DNA from: Nocardia veterana NBRC 100344
GTDB taxonomy: Bacteria > Actinomycetota > Actinomycetes > Mycobacteriales > Mycobacteriaceae
Length of the DNA: 64,000 nt
Direction: 5' to 3'
NCBI RefSeq assembly: GCF_000308855.1
Contig: NZ_BAGM01000073.1
Span: 62,001 to 126,000 of the forward strand
The translations under genes were made by a program, and so were the position numbers. The notes under the pieces are model-generated. The model saw nothing but the letters and a program-made list of their open reading frames with translations. It had not been told where the DNA came from and did no database searches. Of this stretch, positions 20,751 through 29,265 are shown one piece after another (the first letter of the stretch is position 1; each line of letters opens with the position of its first letter).

Positions 20751-21857
20751 GTGGAGGTCGGTTGGGACCAGGTGTTCGCTTGGCGGCTGCGGCGCGGTTT
20801 CGTCGAGCGGCGCGACGGCGACGGTGCCGTATCGGTGGCTCGCCGGTTGGCGGGCGTGCAGGCTCAGGTGACATCGGCCGCGGAGACCGCGGTGGCACTC
20901 CGGCAGCGCACCGAACCGCCGGGTGCGGTGGTGCGGGCTCTCGAGACCGGCGACCTGATGAAGACCTGGGCCATGCGCGGCACCCTGCACGCGCTGCCGC
21001 CGGATCTTGCCGCCGCCGCGCTGTCCCTGCTGGCCGCCGCGCGGACCTGGGAGAAGCCGAGTTGGCAACGCACCTTCGGCGCTGATGCGACCGAGGTGAA
21101 AGCCCTGTCCGACGCGGTGGGCGAGGCCCTCGACGGCGCCGTGCTCACGCGCGCCGAACTGGTGACGCACCTGTCCGCCGACGCCCGGTTCGAGCGGATG
21201 GGGGAGCAGTTGCGGTCGGGGTGGGGCGCGCTGCTGAAACCGCTCGCCTGGCAGGGCGTGCTCTGTCACGGTCCGGCCCGCGGCAACACCGTGACCTTCG
21301 CCGCCCCGGCGGACGTCGTGACGAACTGGCCGGGCCTACCGGACGCCGACGTTGGCGCGGGGCAGTTGATCCAGGCCTATCTCGGCGCCTACGGACCCGC
21401 CACGCCGGAGGCGTTCAACACCTGGCTGATCCGCGGCGCGTTCCGCAAAAGCACTGTCCGGCAATGGTTCTCCGATCTCGGCGCGGAGCTCACCGAGGTC
21501 GATGTGGAAGGGCGGCGCGCGTGGATCCGAACCGCGGACGCCGCCGACCTCGCCGCGACCGACCCGACCGACTCCGTACGCCTGCTCGGCCCGTTCGATC
21601 AATACGTGCTCGGTCCGGGAACCGGGGACACCGCGCTGCTTCCCGCGGCGCACCGGGCGCGGGTGAGCCGCACGGCCGGTTGGATCTCACCGCTGGTGCT
21701 GGTCGGCGGACGGATCGCCGGAAGCTGGGAGATCGTCGACGACACCCTCCGGATCGACATGTTCGACGAATGCCCCGTTCCCGATCGGGACCTCCTGGCG
21801 GCCGAGACCGCCGAACTCGCCCGGGCCACCGGCCGTACCGTACTCGAACTCGCCTGA
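20751..21857 (+). CDS. Winged-helix DNA-binding domain protein (AlkZ/YcaQ-like family)
   Basis: 368 aa. Matches the HTH_42-type family: N-terminal RRLAGVQAQVTSAAETAVALRQR, then KTWAMRGTLHALPPDL (the Q-x-Q and T-x-H elements near residues 37-80), and a C-terminal half ending near DPTDSVRLLGPFDQYVLGPG. Relatives include the AlkZ and YcaQ DNA glycosylases that unhook crosslinks. Many actinobacterial paralogues are uncharacterised, so a repair function is inference. GTG start 20751 with GGGAGG upstream. Confidence 0.82.
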   Translation: MEVGWDQVFAWRLRRGFVERRDGDGAVSVARRLAGVQAQVTSAAETAVALRQRTEPPGAVVRALETGDLMKTWAMRGTLHALPPDLAAAALSLLAAARTWEKPSWQRTFGADATEVKALSDAVGEALDGAVLTRAELVTHLSADARFERMGEQLRSGWGALLKPLAWQGVLCHGPARGNTVTFAAPADVVTNWPGLPDADVGAGQLIQAYLGAYGPATPEAFNTWLIRGAFRKSTVRQWFSDLGAELTEVDVEGRRAWIRTADAADLAATDPTDSVRLLGPFDQYVLGPGTGDTALLPAAHRARVSRTAGWISPLVLVGGRIAGSWEIVDDTLRIDMFDECPVPDRDLLAAETAELARATGRTVLELA

Positions 21858-21871
21858 CCGCAGCAGGCGGA

Positions 21872-22849
21872 TCACACCGCCGTATCTCGGCCCGACCGGT
21901 CCACCGGCGCGACGACCTCGCTCAAGGCGGTGCGGGTCGCGGCGCGGCCCAGATCGAGGGCGCGCAGCAGCACCGTCGCGTCGCGCGCGACGCGGCCGAC
22001 GGCCGGGGCGTCGAGCGGTGGCCGGATCTGCAGGATCGACGGATCGGCCACCATCCGCTGCTCGTCGAGGACGAACTGCGCCGCCCGCGCCCCCCAGCTC
22101 TCGGCCAGCCGCGGACCGTATCCACCGAGCGCCCGGGCCACCACGCGGCGTTCGAATTCCGAAGGGGTGCTGGGCTTTTCGTCCGCGCGACGAGTGCGCA
22201 GCACGACGAGATGGGTCGCGCCCTGAGCGCGGGCGGTCCGGACGGGGACCGATTCCGACAGCCCCGCATCGACAAAACGTCGCCCACCGAGCGCAACGGG
22301 TCGTCCCGCCAGGACGGGCATACAGGTGCTGGCCCGCAGGGCACGCTGCAGCGACGCGACATCGGTGATATGCGGGTGCAGGTCGACCGGGCTTCCGTCG
22401 GCGATATCGGTGCCGATCGGGTGGAACGTCACCGGATTGGCCAGAATCGCCGGAAAGTCCATCGGTACGACCCGTTCGTAGACGGTATGCACCAGATAAC
22501 GGGTGTCGACGACCGATCCGCCGCGCAGTGCCCGCGCCGGCGAGATCACCCGCCGCACCACATCCGAATGCCAGGCCCGCCTGGCCCGCACCGCGCGGCC
22601 GCACAGCAGCCAGGCTCCGTTCAGCGCGCCTGCCGAGGCCCCGTACACGGCGTCGAAACACCGTAGGACGCCGAGCTCCTCGAGGCCCATCACCATCCCG
22701 TGCGAGTACGCACCACGTGCCGAACCGCCCTCGATCACCAGCGCCAGCCGCGCCCCGTCGCCGTGCGCACCCGCCGCCCCGCCGTGACGCATGCGCCGAG
22801 CGATCAACTCCGCCGGGCGCCCGGGCGCCTCTGTACCGTCCGGCACCAC
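21872..22849 (-). CDS. Patatin-like phospholipase
   Basis: About 325 aa. Serine-aspartate acyl hydrolase fold: oxyanion-hole GGSARGAYSHGM, nucleophile elbow GASAG, and an Asp in FVDAGLSES in place of the usual DGG/DGA order. GTG 22849 is taken because GGAAGG lies 6 bases upstream; ATG 22792 (306 aa) is possible and begins closer to the domain. It follows the oxidoreductase gene at 22912 by 62 bp on the same strand, so the two may be co-transcribed. Probable lipid or ester substrate. Confidence 0.85.
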   Translation of the reverse strand: MVPDGTEAPGRPAELIARRMRHGGAAGAHGDGARLALVIEGGSARGAYSHGMVMGLEELGVLRCFDAVYGASAGALNGAWLLCGRAVRARRAWHSDVVRRVISPARALRGGSVVDTRYLVHTVYERVVPMDFPAILANPVTFHPIGTDIADGSPVDLHPHITDVASLQRALRASTCMPVLAGRPVALGGRRFVDAGLSESVPVRTARAQGATHLVVLRTRRADEKPSTPSEFERRVVARALGGYGPRLAESWGARAAQFVLDEQRMVADPSILQIRPPLDAPAVGRVARDATVLLRALDLGRAATRTALSEVVAPVDRSGRDTAV

Positions 22850-22911
22850 ACCACACCACACCTTCCGCCTCCGTGATCGATCCTGTCTAGCACGAGGCGG
22901 CCGGACGCCCG

Positions 22912-23889
22912 CTACGGCACCAGAACGAGCTTGCCCGCCGCGCGATCGGCCTCCATGAATCGGTGTGCGGCGGCGACGTCGTCCAACCGGAAGACACGGT
23001 CGACAACGGGTCGGTGCACACCCGCCTCGACCTCGTCCACGATCCGCTGCAGTGCCGGGGCACTCGTGCGGCCGGCGACGGTGTCGCTGTGGAAGGCGGT
23101 GAGGCGGGTTCCGGTGGGGATCATGGCGATCGGTTCGAAATCCGAAATCAGCCAACCACTCAGGGACCCCGCGATGCAGACCGTTCCGCCCCGGCGGACC
23201 AGCCGCAACGATTCGGCGGCGGTCCGCGCCCCGACGAGGTCCAGGATGTAATCGGGTCCGTCCGGCCAGATCGCCCGCAGCTGCGCGGGCACGGTTTCCC
23301 CGTCGTCGAGGAGAATGTGGTGCACACCGGCCGCGGTCAGGGCCGCGGCCTTGGCCTCTTGTCGGGTGGTGGCGGCGAGTTCGACGCCGTAGCCGGCCGC
23401 GATCGCCGCGGCCGCCACACCCACCGATGAGGTGCCGCCGCGAATCAGCAACCGCCCCTTGTGGTCCGGGCCGACCCCGGCCGCGTCCAGTGCTCCCTGC
23501 GCGGTCAGGTGGGTCTCCGGCAGGGCGGCCAGCACATCCCACGCGAGCGTGGTCGAGATCGGCATCAGCAACGCGTTCGGAAGCACGGCGTACTCGGCGT
23601 AGCCGCCGTCGAACTGCCGGCCCATCTCACCCATGACCGCCGCTACGGTGCTGCCTTCGGGTAATGCCGCATCCGTGGATATCTCGACCGTGCCCACGCA
23701 CTCGATCCCGAGTACGCGCGGGAAACGCACCGTCGGCGAATATCCCTGCCTGGTCCGCAATTCGGATCGGTTCAGCCCGGCGCCCCGCACCCGGACCAGG
23801 CTCCAGCCGGCGCGCACCGGCGGCACCGGCACCTCGCGAATTTCCAGTACTTCCGGCCCGCCTGGCCGCACACAGACCGCCGCGCGCAT
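22912..23889 (-). CDS. Zinc-free alcohol dehydrogenase / quinone oxidoreductase family protein
   Basis: 325 aa medium-chain dehydrogenase. N-terminal GroES-like fold (MRAAVCVRPGGPEVLEIREVPVP; GAGLNRSELRTRQGY; GIECVGTV), then a Rossmann NADPH site (RLLIRGGTSSVGVAAAAIAAGYG). Catalytic zinc ligands are absent, as in QOR-type members. ATG 23889 has GGAAG upstream; ATG 23904 would add five residues. Divergent from an AraC-type gene 69 bp away, its likely regulator. Confidence 0.9.
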   Translation of the reverse strand: MRAAVCVRPGGPEVLEIREVPVPPVRAGWSLVRVRGAGLNRSELRTRQGYSPTVRFPRVLGIECVGTVEISTDAALPEGSTVAAVMGEMGRQFDGGYAEYAVLPNALLMPISTTLAWDVLAALPETHLTAQGALDAAGVGPDHKGRLLIRGGTSSVGVAAAAIAAGYGVELAATTRQEAKAAALTAAGVHHILLDDGETVPAQLRAIWPDGPDYILDLVGARTAAESLRLVRRGGTVCIAGSLSGWLISDFEPIAMIPTGTRLTAFHSDTVAGRTSAPALQRIVDEVEAGVHRPVVDRVFRLDDVAAAHRFMEADRAAGKLVLVP

Positions 23890-23958
23890 CGTCGTCTTCC
23901 GCATACGACCACTGTCGTCCGGACCGGGGATGGCCGACCACCGATAGAATGCCACGCT

Positions 23959-24777
23959 ATGCCCATCAGCCGCCAAGTTCGGCCGGAATCCCGAATGTGG
24001 CCCTCGGGCGGGGCGCATCTGTGGCCCTCCGGCGGAACGAGTTCGGCGCATTCGCATGCCCGCGGCCATCTGGTGTACGCGGCGCGGGGCGTACTGTCGG
24101 TCCATTCGGACCAGGGGATTTCGGTGGTGCCGGCCAACCGGGTGGCGTGGACGCCGGCCGGGTGTGTGCACTTCCACCGTGCGCACGGCGCGACCGATAT
24201 GCGGATCGTCTTCCTCCCGGCCGCCGTGGCACGACTGGTTCCGCCGCACCCTGCGGTATTCGCTGTCTCTGCACTGGCGCGCGAAGTCCTGCTCACGCTG
24301 ACCGATGCGCGCGACCACGACGGCCCGTCCCGCGATCGTTGGGCCCGGACGCGTCTGTACCGGGTTCTCGTCGACGAACTGCGGATTGCCCGTGAGCAGC
24401 CGCTGCATCTTCCGGAGCCGCGTGACGACCGCCTTCGTGCCCTGGCCCGCAGGCTCTACGACGAACCCGGCACTACCACGGCCCTGGCCGAGCTCGGCCG
24501 CAGCGTCGGCGCCAGTTCCCGCACCCTGAGCCGGCTGCTGCGCGCCGAATTCGGAATGACCTTCTACGAGTGGCGAACTCAGGTGCGCATTCACCACGCG
24601 CTGGTCCTGCTCGCCGACGACCACGACACCGGATATGTCGCACATGCCTGCGGCTGGGCGAATCCGAGTGGCTTCATCGCCGCGTTCACCGACATCGTCG
24701 GCACCTCGCCCGGTCGCTACCGCCGCGATCTGCGGACCGGCCGACCGTCCCGCGGTGGCGCGCGGGCGACCCGGTAG
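23959..24777 (+). CDS. AraC family transcriptional regulator
   Basis: 272 aa. N-terminal cupin-like sensor (HSHARGHLVYAARGVLSVHSD, VAWTPAGCVHFHRAHG), then two HTH motifs in the C-terminal third: TTALAELGRSVGASSRTLSRLLRAEFG and DTGYVAHACGWANPSGFIAAFTDIVGTSPGRYRR. Divergent from the oxidoreductase at 22912, whose promoter it probably controls. The inducer is unknown. Confidence 0.92.
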   Translation: MPISRQVRPESRMWPSGGAHLWPSGGTSSAHSHARGHLVYAARGVLSVHSDQGISVVPANRVAWTPAGCVHFHRAHGATDMRIVFLPAAVARLVPPHPAVFAVSALAREVLLTLTDARDHDGPSRDRWARTRLYRVLVDELRIAREQPLHLPEPRDDRLRALARRLYDEPGTTTALAELGRSVGASSRTLSRLLRAEFGMTFYEWRTQVRIHHALVLLADDHDTGYVAHACGWANPSGFIAAFTDIVGTSPGRYRRDLRTGRPSRGGARATR

Positions 24778-24786
24778 GCTGCGCCG

Positions 24787-25206
24787 ATGCGGATAGGATC
24801 GTCGCGTCGCCTCATCGATACCGTCGCATGGGTGCTGATCGAGGACGGGCGGATCCTGTGCGCTCGGCCCAGCGGCAAGGACGAGTTCTATATTCCCGGC
24901 GGAAAACGCGAAGGGGCCGAAACCGATCGCCAGACCTTGATCCGCGAGATCGCCGAGGAGCTCACGGTCGCGCTGATTCCCGATTCCGTGGCGCACGTGG
25001 GGACCTACGAGGCCGAATTGCCCGGCGACGCGGCCACATCCGTGCGAATGAGCTGCTACACCGCCGACTACACCGGATCGCTCGTGCCGAGCAGCGAGAT
25101 CGCCGAGATCGCCTGGTTCCGCTACACCGACCGGGACGCGGTGCCGCCGGTCGATCAGCTGTTGTTCGACGATCTGGTGGCGCGCGGCCTGCTGCCGGCC
25201 GGCTGA
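24787..25206 (+). CDS. NUDIX hydrolase
   Basis: 139 aa. Nudix box is complete: G(x5)E(x7)REIAEEL in GGKREGAETDRQTLIREIAEEL (key residues G, E, R-E, E-E). It hydrolyses a nucleoside-diphosphate-linked substrate, Mg-dependent; the specificity cannot be predicted. Nine bases after the AraC gene, so possibly in its transcript. Confidence 0.9.
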   Translation: MRIGSSRRLIDTVAWVLIEDGRILCARPSGKDEFYIPGGKREGAETDRQTLIREIAEELTVALIPDSVAHVGTYEAELPGDAATSVRMSCYTADYTGSLVPSSEIAEIAWFRYTDRDAVPPVDQLLFDDLVARGLLPAG

Positions 25207-25226
25207 GCGTCCGGTGCGGGCGCGGA

Positions 25227-26462
25227 TCAATCCGGCAGCAGCGGAACCGAGAGACCTTCACCGCGGCCCAGCAGCGCCGCGCGGGTGACGGTTCCGGCGC
25301 CGAAGCGATCGCGCAGGGCGTCGAGAGTCGCATCCAAACTCGTCTCCGCCCGCGTATCCAACGGCAACATCAATTGCCGAGGGTCGGTGTTCTGCAGATT
25401 GGTCAGGGCGAGGCCGATGAGGGTGAGACCGCGTTCGGCGATCAGCGGTCGCGCCGCCGCGAGCAGGGTGAGCGCCGCCCGCAGAATCGTCTCGCCGTCG
25501 TCGGTGGCCGTGGGCAGCGTGTGCGATCGGGTGGCCCGGCTGAAATCTCCGAATCGTAATCGCAGCACCACCGTTCGGCAGATACGGTGCGCCGCGCGCA
25601 GCCGATGCCCCAGCCGGTCGGCCAGACCGTGCAGATAGGCCTCGATCTCGGCGTTGGTGCGTGGGCGGTTTCCGAGCGCACGCTGCGCGCCGATCGAGCG
25701 GCGGCGACGCCCGGTGTCGACGCGGCGTGGATCGCGTGCCCACGCCAGCGCGTGCAGATGCCGACCCGCCGCGCGGCCGAGCAGCCCGCACAATTCGAGT
25801 GGATCGGTTTCGGCCAGCTGTCCGATCCGGGTGATGCCGTGGTCGCGCAAGGTGCGGGACGTGACGTCGCCGACGCCCCAGAGCCGTTCCACGGGAAGCG
25901 GATGGAGAAAGTCCAGCTCCGCCTCCGGCGGCACGAGCAGCAGGCCGTCGGGTTTGGACACCGCGCTCGCCACCTTCGCGAGAAATTTCGACCGCGCCAC
26001 CCCCACCGAGATGGGCAGGCCGACCTCGGCCCGTACCCGCGCCCGCAGCCCGGCCGCGATCTCGAGCGGTGTGCCCGAAATGCGATGCAGCCCGGACACA
26101 TCCAGGAACGCCTCGTCGATCGAGATCCCCTCGACTTCCGGTGTGGTGTCGCGGAAGATCTCGAAGACCGCCCGGCTGGCTCGGGCATAGGCCGACATGC
26201 GCGGCGGCACCACGATCGCATGCGGGCACAGCCGCAACGCCTGCCGCGCGTTCATCGGGGTGCGTATGCCGTAGGCCTTCGCCTCGTAACTTGCCGCCAG
26301 CACGACGCCACCGCCGACGATCACCGGTTTCCCACGCAGCTGCGGCGCATCGCGCTGTTCCACCGAGGCATAGAACGAATCCAGGTCCGCATGCAGAATC
26401 GCGGCGCGGCGCGCCCCGGGCTCCGCAACCGCGGTCAAATCACCACGATCGGAATCGAACAC
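25227..26462 (-). CDS. dinB: DNA polymerase IV (Y-family, DinB)
   Basis: 411 aa from GTG 26462. Translesion polymerase: catalytic palm motifs ILHADLDSFYASVEQ and GISIDEAFLDVSG give the metal-binding Asp and Asp-Glu residues. SYEAKAYGIRTPM (fingers) and a helix-hairpin-helix near WGVGDVTSRTLRDHGI are present. It ends in a hydrophobic Q-M-PL stretch (RQLMLPLD) typical of a beta-clamp binding motif, followed by 40 further residues. The frame stays open upstream, but a perfect SOS box overlaps the proposed start and TAGTAT (-10) lies just upstream of it. I therefore place the start at this GTG as a likely leaderless mRNA. Confidence 0.93.
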   Translation of the reverse strand: MFDSDRGDLTAVAEPGARRAAILHADLDSFYASVEQRDAPQLRGKPVIVGGGVVLAASYEAKAYGIRTPMNARQALRLCPHAIVVPPRMSAYARASRAVFEIFRDTTPEVEGISIDEAFLDVSGLHRISGTPLEIAAGLRARVRAEVGLPISVGVARSKFLAKVASAVSKPDGLLLVPPEAELDFLHPLPVERLWGVGDVTSRTLRDHGITRIGQLAETDPLELCGLLGRAAGRHLHALAWARDPRRVDTGRRRRSIGAQRALGNRPRTNAEIEAYLHGLADRLGHRLRAAHRICRTVVLRLRFGDFSRATRSHTLPTATDDGETILRAALTLLAAARPLIAERGLTLIGLALTNLQNTDPRQLMLPLDTRAETSLDATLDALRDRFGAGTVTRAALLGRGEGLSVPLLPD

Positions 26463-26470
26463 GCGTTCGA
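26455..26470 (-). promoter_or_regulatory. LexA SOS box at the dinB start
   Basis: TCGAACACGCGTTCGA is a perfect 16-bp palindrome matching the mycobacterial LexA consensus TCGAAC-N4-GTTCGA. On the minus strand a TAGTAT -10 candidate at about 26478-26473 precedes the dinB GTG by 10 bases. LexA bound here would block initiation, so dinB should be DNA-damage inducible. Confidence 0.85.
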
Positions 26471-26713
26471 TACTACTACTCCCGAAGGTCCTCGCGTTTC
26501 GCGGTCGGGTGGTGGTGTTCCAGTGCTTGCTCATGCCGATCACTCAGCGCTTTCGTGGAATATTCGCGACTGCGCGTCGATGCGGTTTCGCCCGCGATCG
26601 GTGACGCCCGGGGGTCCGACAGCGCCTACGAGAGGGCGGTGTCACCGGTCCGACGGTCACGCGGGCAAGGTACATGCAAGATCGATGCAAGCGGTGTGGG
26701 TACCGTCGACGGG

Positions 26714-27610
26714 GTGAAAGCAGATCGAAACAATATGGGGCCGCGGCCGTTTCGGTTCTCTGTCGGGCTCGGTGGCGCCGAGTCGCGTGCCGAGTGGCGG
26801 AAGAAGGCGCAACAGGCCGAAGACCTGGGCTACGACGTGATCACGGTGCCCGACCATCTGGGCATGATTTCGCCGTTCCCCGCGCTGGTCACGATGGCGG
26901 AGGCGACGAATCGTGTGCGCGTCGGCACCATGGTGCTGGACGGGGCCTTCTACCGGTCCGCTTGGCTGGCCCGCGAGGTCGCGAGCGTGACGCAATTGAC
27001 GGATGGGCGGTTCGAATTCGGGCTCGGCGCCGGACCGGATTTCGCGAAACCCGAGTTCGAGGCCCTGGGGCTGCCGTTCCCGAGCGGGCGGCAGCGCATC
27101 GAGCACCTGCGTGATCTGATCGTCGACATCAAGGCGCTGTTCGCGGGCGATCACCAACCGCCGGTGCATCACCACATTCCGCTACTGGTGGCCGGTGGCG
27201 GCGACCGCCTCCTGCGGGTGGCCGCCGCACACGCCGACACGATATCGCTGGCCGGGATACCCGTCGGTGCCGACATCGACTCCGACGAGACCGGCGACGC
27301 CGCGCTCGGTCGCCGCTCCCGATTCGTCCGTGACGCTGCCGGAACACGTTTTGCCGATCTCGAACTGGGGCTGACGGTGCAGGCGGTAGAGGTCGAAGGG
27401 CACGGCGAGGTCGATCTGACACTGCCCCGCATGTTCCAGCCCGACCTCTCCGATGCGCAGCTGCGCCACCTGCCCGGGTTCCTCCACGGGTCGGCGCGCG
27501 GCATCGCCGACACCCTCCGTCGTTACCGTGACGAATACTCCGTCACCCATTTCTCGGTCGCCGAGGCGCAGATGACAGCACTGGCGAAGGTGATCGAAGA
27601 GCTTCGGTGA
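26714..27610 (+). CDS. LLM-class F420-dependent oxidoreductase
   Basis: About 298 aa luciferase-like TIM barrel. Key segments: RFSVGLGGAESRAEWRKKAQQAEDLGYDVITVPDH, then GTMVLDGAFYRSAWLAREVASV and LTDGRFEFGLGAG. The last two elements are conserved in the mycobacterial F420-dependent group. Substrate unknown. GTG 26714 or ATG 26735 could start it; neither has a strong ribosome-binding site. Confidence 0.88.
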   Translation: MKADRNNMGPRPFRFSVGLGGAESRAEWRKKAQQAEDLGYDVITVPDHLGMISPFPALVTMAEATNRVRVGTMVLDGAFYRSAWLAREVASVTQLTDGRFEFGLGAGPDFAKPEFEALGLPFPSGRQRIEHLRDLIVDIKALFAGDHQPPVHHHIPLLVAGGGDRLLRVAAAHADTISLAGIPVGADIDSDETGDAALGRRSRFVRDAAGTRFADLELGLTVQAVEVEGHGEVDLTLPRMFQPDLSDAQLRHLPGFLHGSARGIADTLRRYRDEYSVTHFSVAEAQMTALAKVIEELR

Positions 27611-27672
27611 ATGCTCGGGGCCGGAATACTGCTCGATCGTGTAAGAGCCGCCCGGGCGGGCATCTCGCGAGT

Positions 27673-27936
27673 ATGACGGAGAACAGATCGGACACATCGA
27701 ATTCGACCGCGAAGCCGGCCGAGGCCGTCGCTCCCGAGCCTGATCGGCAGACTCGGGAGCGGGCCGCGAAGGCAGCCGACGAGTTGGAGGAAATCTACGA
27801 GCCCGGTGCGCGACCGAGCGTCGTCGTTCCCGGTACCGACGGCATGGTCGCCGGTACCGCCTTCGCCGACGCCGTCGACGAGCAGATCACCGAGAACAAG
27901 CCGCCGGACGAGCTCCGCAAGGACACCGAGTCCTGA
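27673..27936 (+). CDS. Small acidic hypothetical protein
   Basis: 87 aa, hydrophilic and rich in Glu, Asp and Ala. The first 50 residues look disordered, with a possible helix DRQTRERAAKAADELEEIYEP, then VVVPGTDGMVAGTAFADAV. ATG 27673 follows the LLM gene by 62 bp. No known domain. Codon composition looks coding (G/C third positions), but function is unknown. Confidence 0.6.
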   Translation: MTENRSDTSNSTAKPAEAVAPEPDRQTRERAAKAADELEEIYEPGARPSVVVPGTDGMVAGTAFADAVDEQITENKPPDELRKDTES

Positions 27937-27969
27937 CCCCCGAGCGCGCCGGAACCGGCCGGTCGGCCG

Positions 27970-28434
27970 TCAACGCCAGCCGGGCTCGCCGTCGAAGTGG
28001 ACGTCGTAGGTGTCGTGCAGGCCGTCCATGCTGTCCCACCCGGCTTCGCCGCGGGCGATGCGGCCGAGCTGCCGGAAGTAGTCGAACCGGGGGAGGCCGG
28101 GGGTGAGGAGGGCGAAGAACTCGGCGGGTCCGTCCGAGGTCGCACCGAACGCGTGCACGGCACCCGGCGGGACGACGACGAGCCCACCCTTGCCGACCGC
28201 CCGGCGAGCACCGTCGACGAGAAATTCCATCGTGCCGCCGAGGATGTAGAAGATCTCCGTCGAGCGGGTGTGGTGATGCGGTCGGGTGCCGTCCACACCC
28301 GCCGGTAGCAGCAGCCGGTTCGCTCCGAACAGCCCGTCCGCGTGCACTGCGTCCTCCAGCAGCCAGAACGCACCTCCGCCGGGCAGCGGCACCGCTTCGA
28401 CGTCGTGTTCGTGAACGATGAAAGGCGTTGTCAT
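27970..28434 (-). CDS. Cupin-domain protein
   Basis: 154 aa single beta-barrel. Cupin motif 1 is seen as GTRPHHHTRSTEIFYILGGTMEFLVDG (metal-ligand His-His and Glu), motif 2 as VVPPGAVHAFG (His). Likely a metal-binding enzyme or sugar/acid-binding protein; the substrate is not predictable. Convergent with the small acidic gene. Confidence 0.85.
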   Translation of the reverse strand: MTTPFIVHEHDVEAVPLPGGGAFWLLEDAVHADGLFGANRLLLPAGVDGTRPHHHTRSTEIFYILGGTMEFLVDGARRAVGKGGLVVVPPGAVHAFGATSDGPAEFFALLTPGLPRFDYFRQLGRIARGEAGWDSMDGLHDTYDVHFDGEPGWR

Positions 28435-28513
28435 GGAAGTCCTTCGGTGACGAATCGACAGAGCGAAACCTGCAACCGGACCGTGGTCCGATTTATTTCG
28501 CCCGCACTGCCGG

Positions 28514-29030
28514 TCACTGTCCCGTCATGGCGGTGCGACTGATCGTGCGCGGAATGCGCAGGCCGGCCAGTCTGTCGGGATTGCGGATGCCGTAGCCGTT
28601 GACGATCCGGTCCTCGGCGATATCGAAGACGAGCACCGCTTCCAAGGCGTCGCCGAGATAGCAGGCGAGCGCCGGCTGGCCGTCGCAGTTCACCGAGTCG
28701 ATCCGCACTGTGGGCGCGCATACGCGAAGACGGCCATCAGGATCGGGCCCACCCGCTCGGCGCCGACCATGACGAGGTCGCGCAGTGCCTCACCTTTCCG
28801 CCGCTGTCGGTGGTCCACGCGATGTCCGAGGCGAGCAGCGACACCAAGCCCGCCATATCCCCGGTGGACGCCGCGGCCAGGAACCGTTCGGTGGCCGCGG
28901 CTGTGTCGTCGTAGTCGAAACCGAACACCTCGCGGAGGACGAAGACCGCGCGCTCGGTCGGGCTCAGAGTTTCCAGCACGACGAGCATCCCCATCGACAC
29001 CGAATCGGCCGGCACGAGAGACGTCAGCGC
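28514..29030 (-). pseudogene. Decayed SigJ-type ECF sigma factor
   Basis: Fragments in three frames reassemble a SigJ/ECF41-like protein with a SnoaL-type tail. First comes DSVSMGMLVVLETLSPTERAVFVLREVFGFDYDD (start of region 4), which runs directly into TAAATERFLAAASTGDMAGLVSLLASDIAWTTDSGGKVR. The region-4 HTH and linker have been deleted. A frameshift near 28790 is followed by LVMVGAERVGPILMAVFAYAR, and a second near 28710 by VRIDSVNCDGQPALACYLGD to the stop at 28514. Region 2 is missing upstream. Cannot encode a working sigma factor. Confidence 0.8.
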
Positions 29031-29265
29031 GACCTGTGTCGCCGTGGTGGGGTCGCGCCGAGATCGGGTGCGGTCGCGCCGCGGTTGGCTTCCGCTGTCA
29101 CCGGAGGTCGGCGAAGCGCCGGGAAAAGTACCCGGAAGCCTTGTCCAGCAGGATGATTCGCGCACCGCATGCAGAACGCACCTCGTGGGTGTCGACGCCC
29201 CGGCGTGCCCGTGCATGAGCACGGCTTCACCGGGTATCACGCGACGGCGAGAAAGGAGCCGGTCG

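Noticed and set aside
26463..26543. N-terminal extension of DinB to ATG 26534 or 26543
   Set aside because: It would put the SOS box and -10 inside the coding sequence, and the extra residues have no family resemblance.
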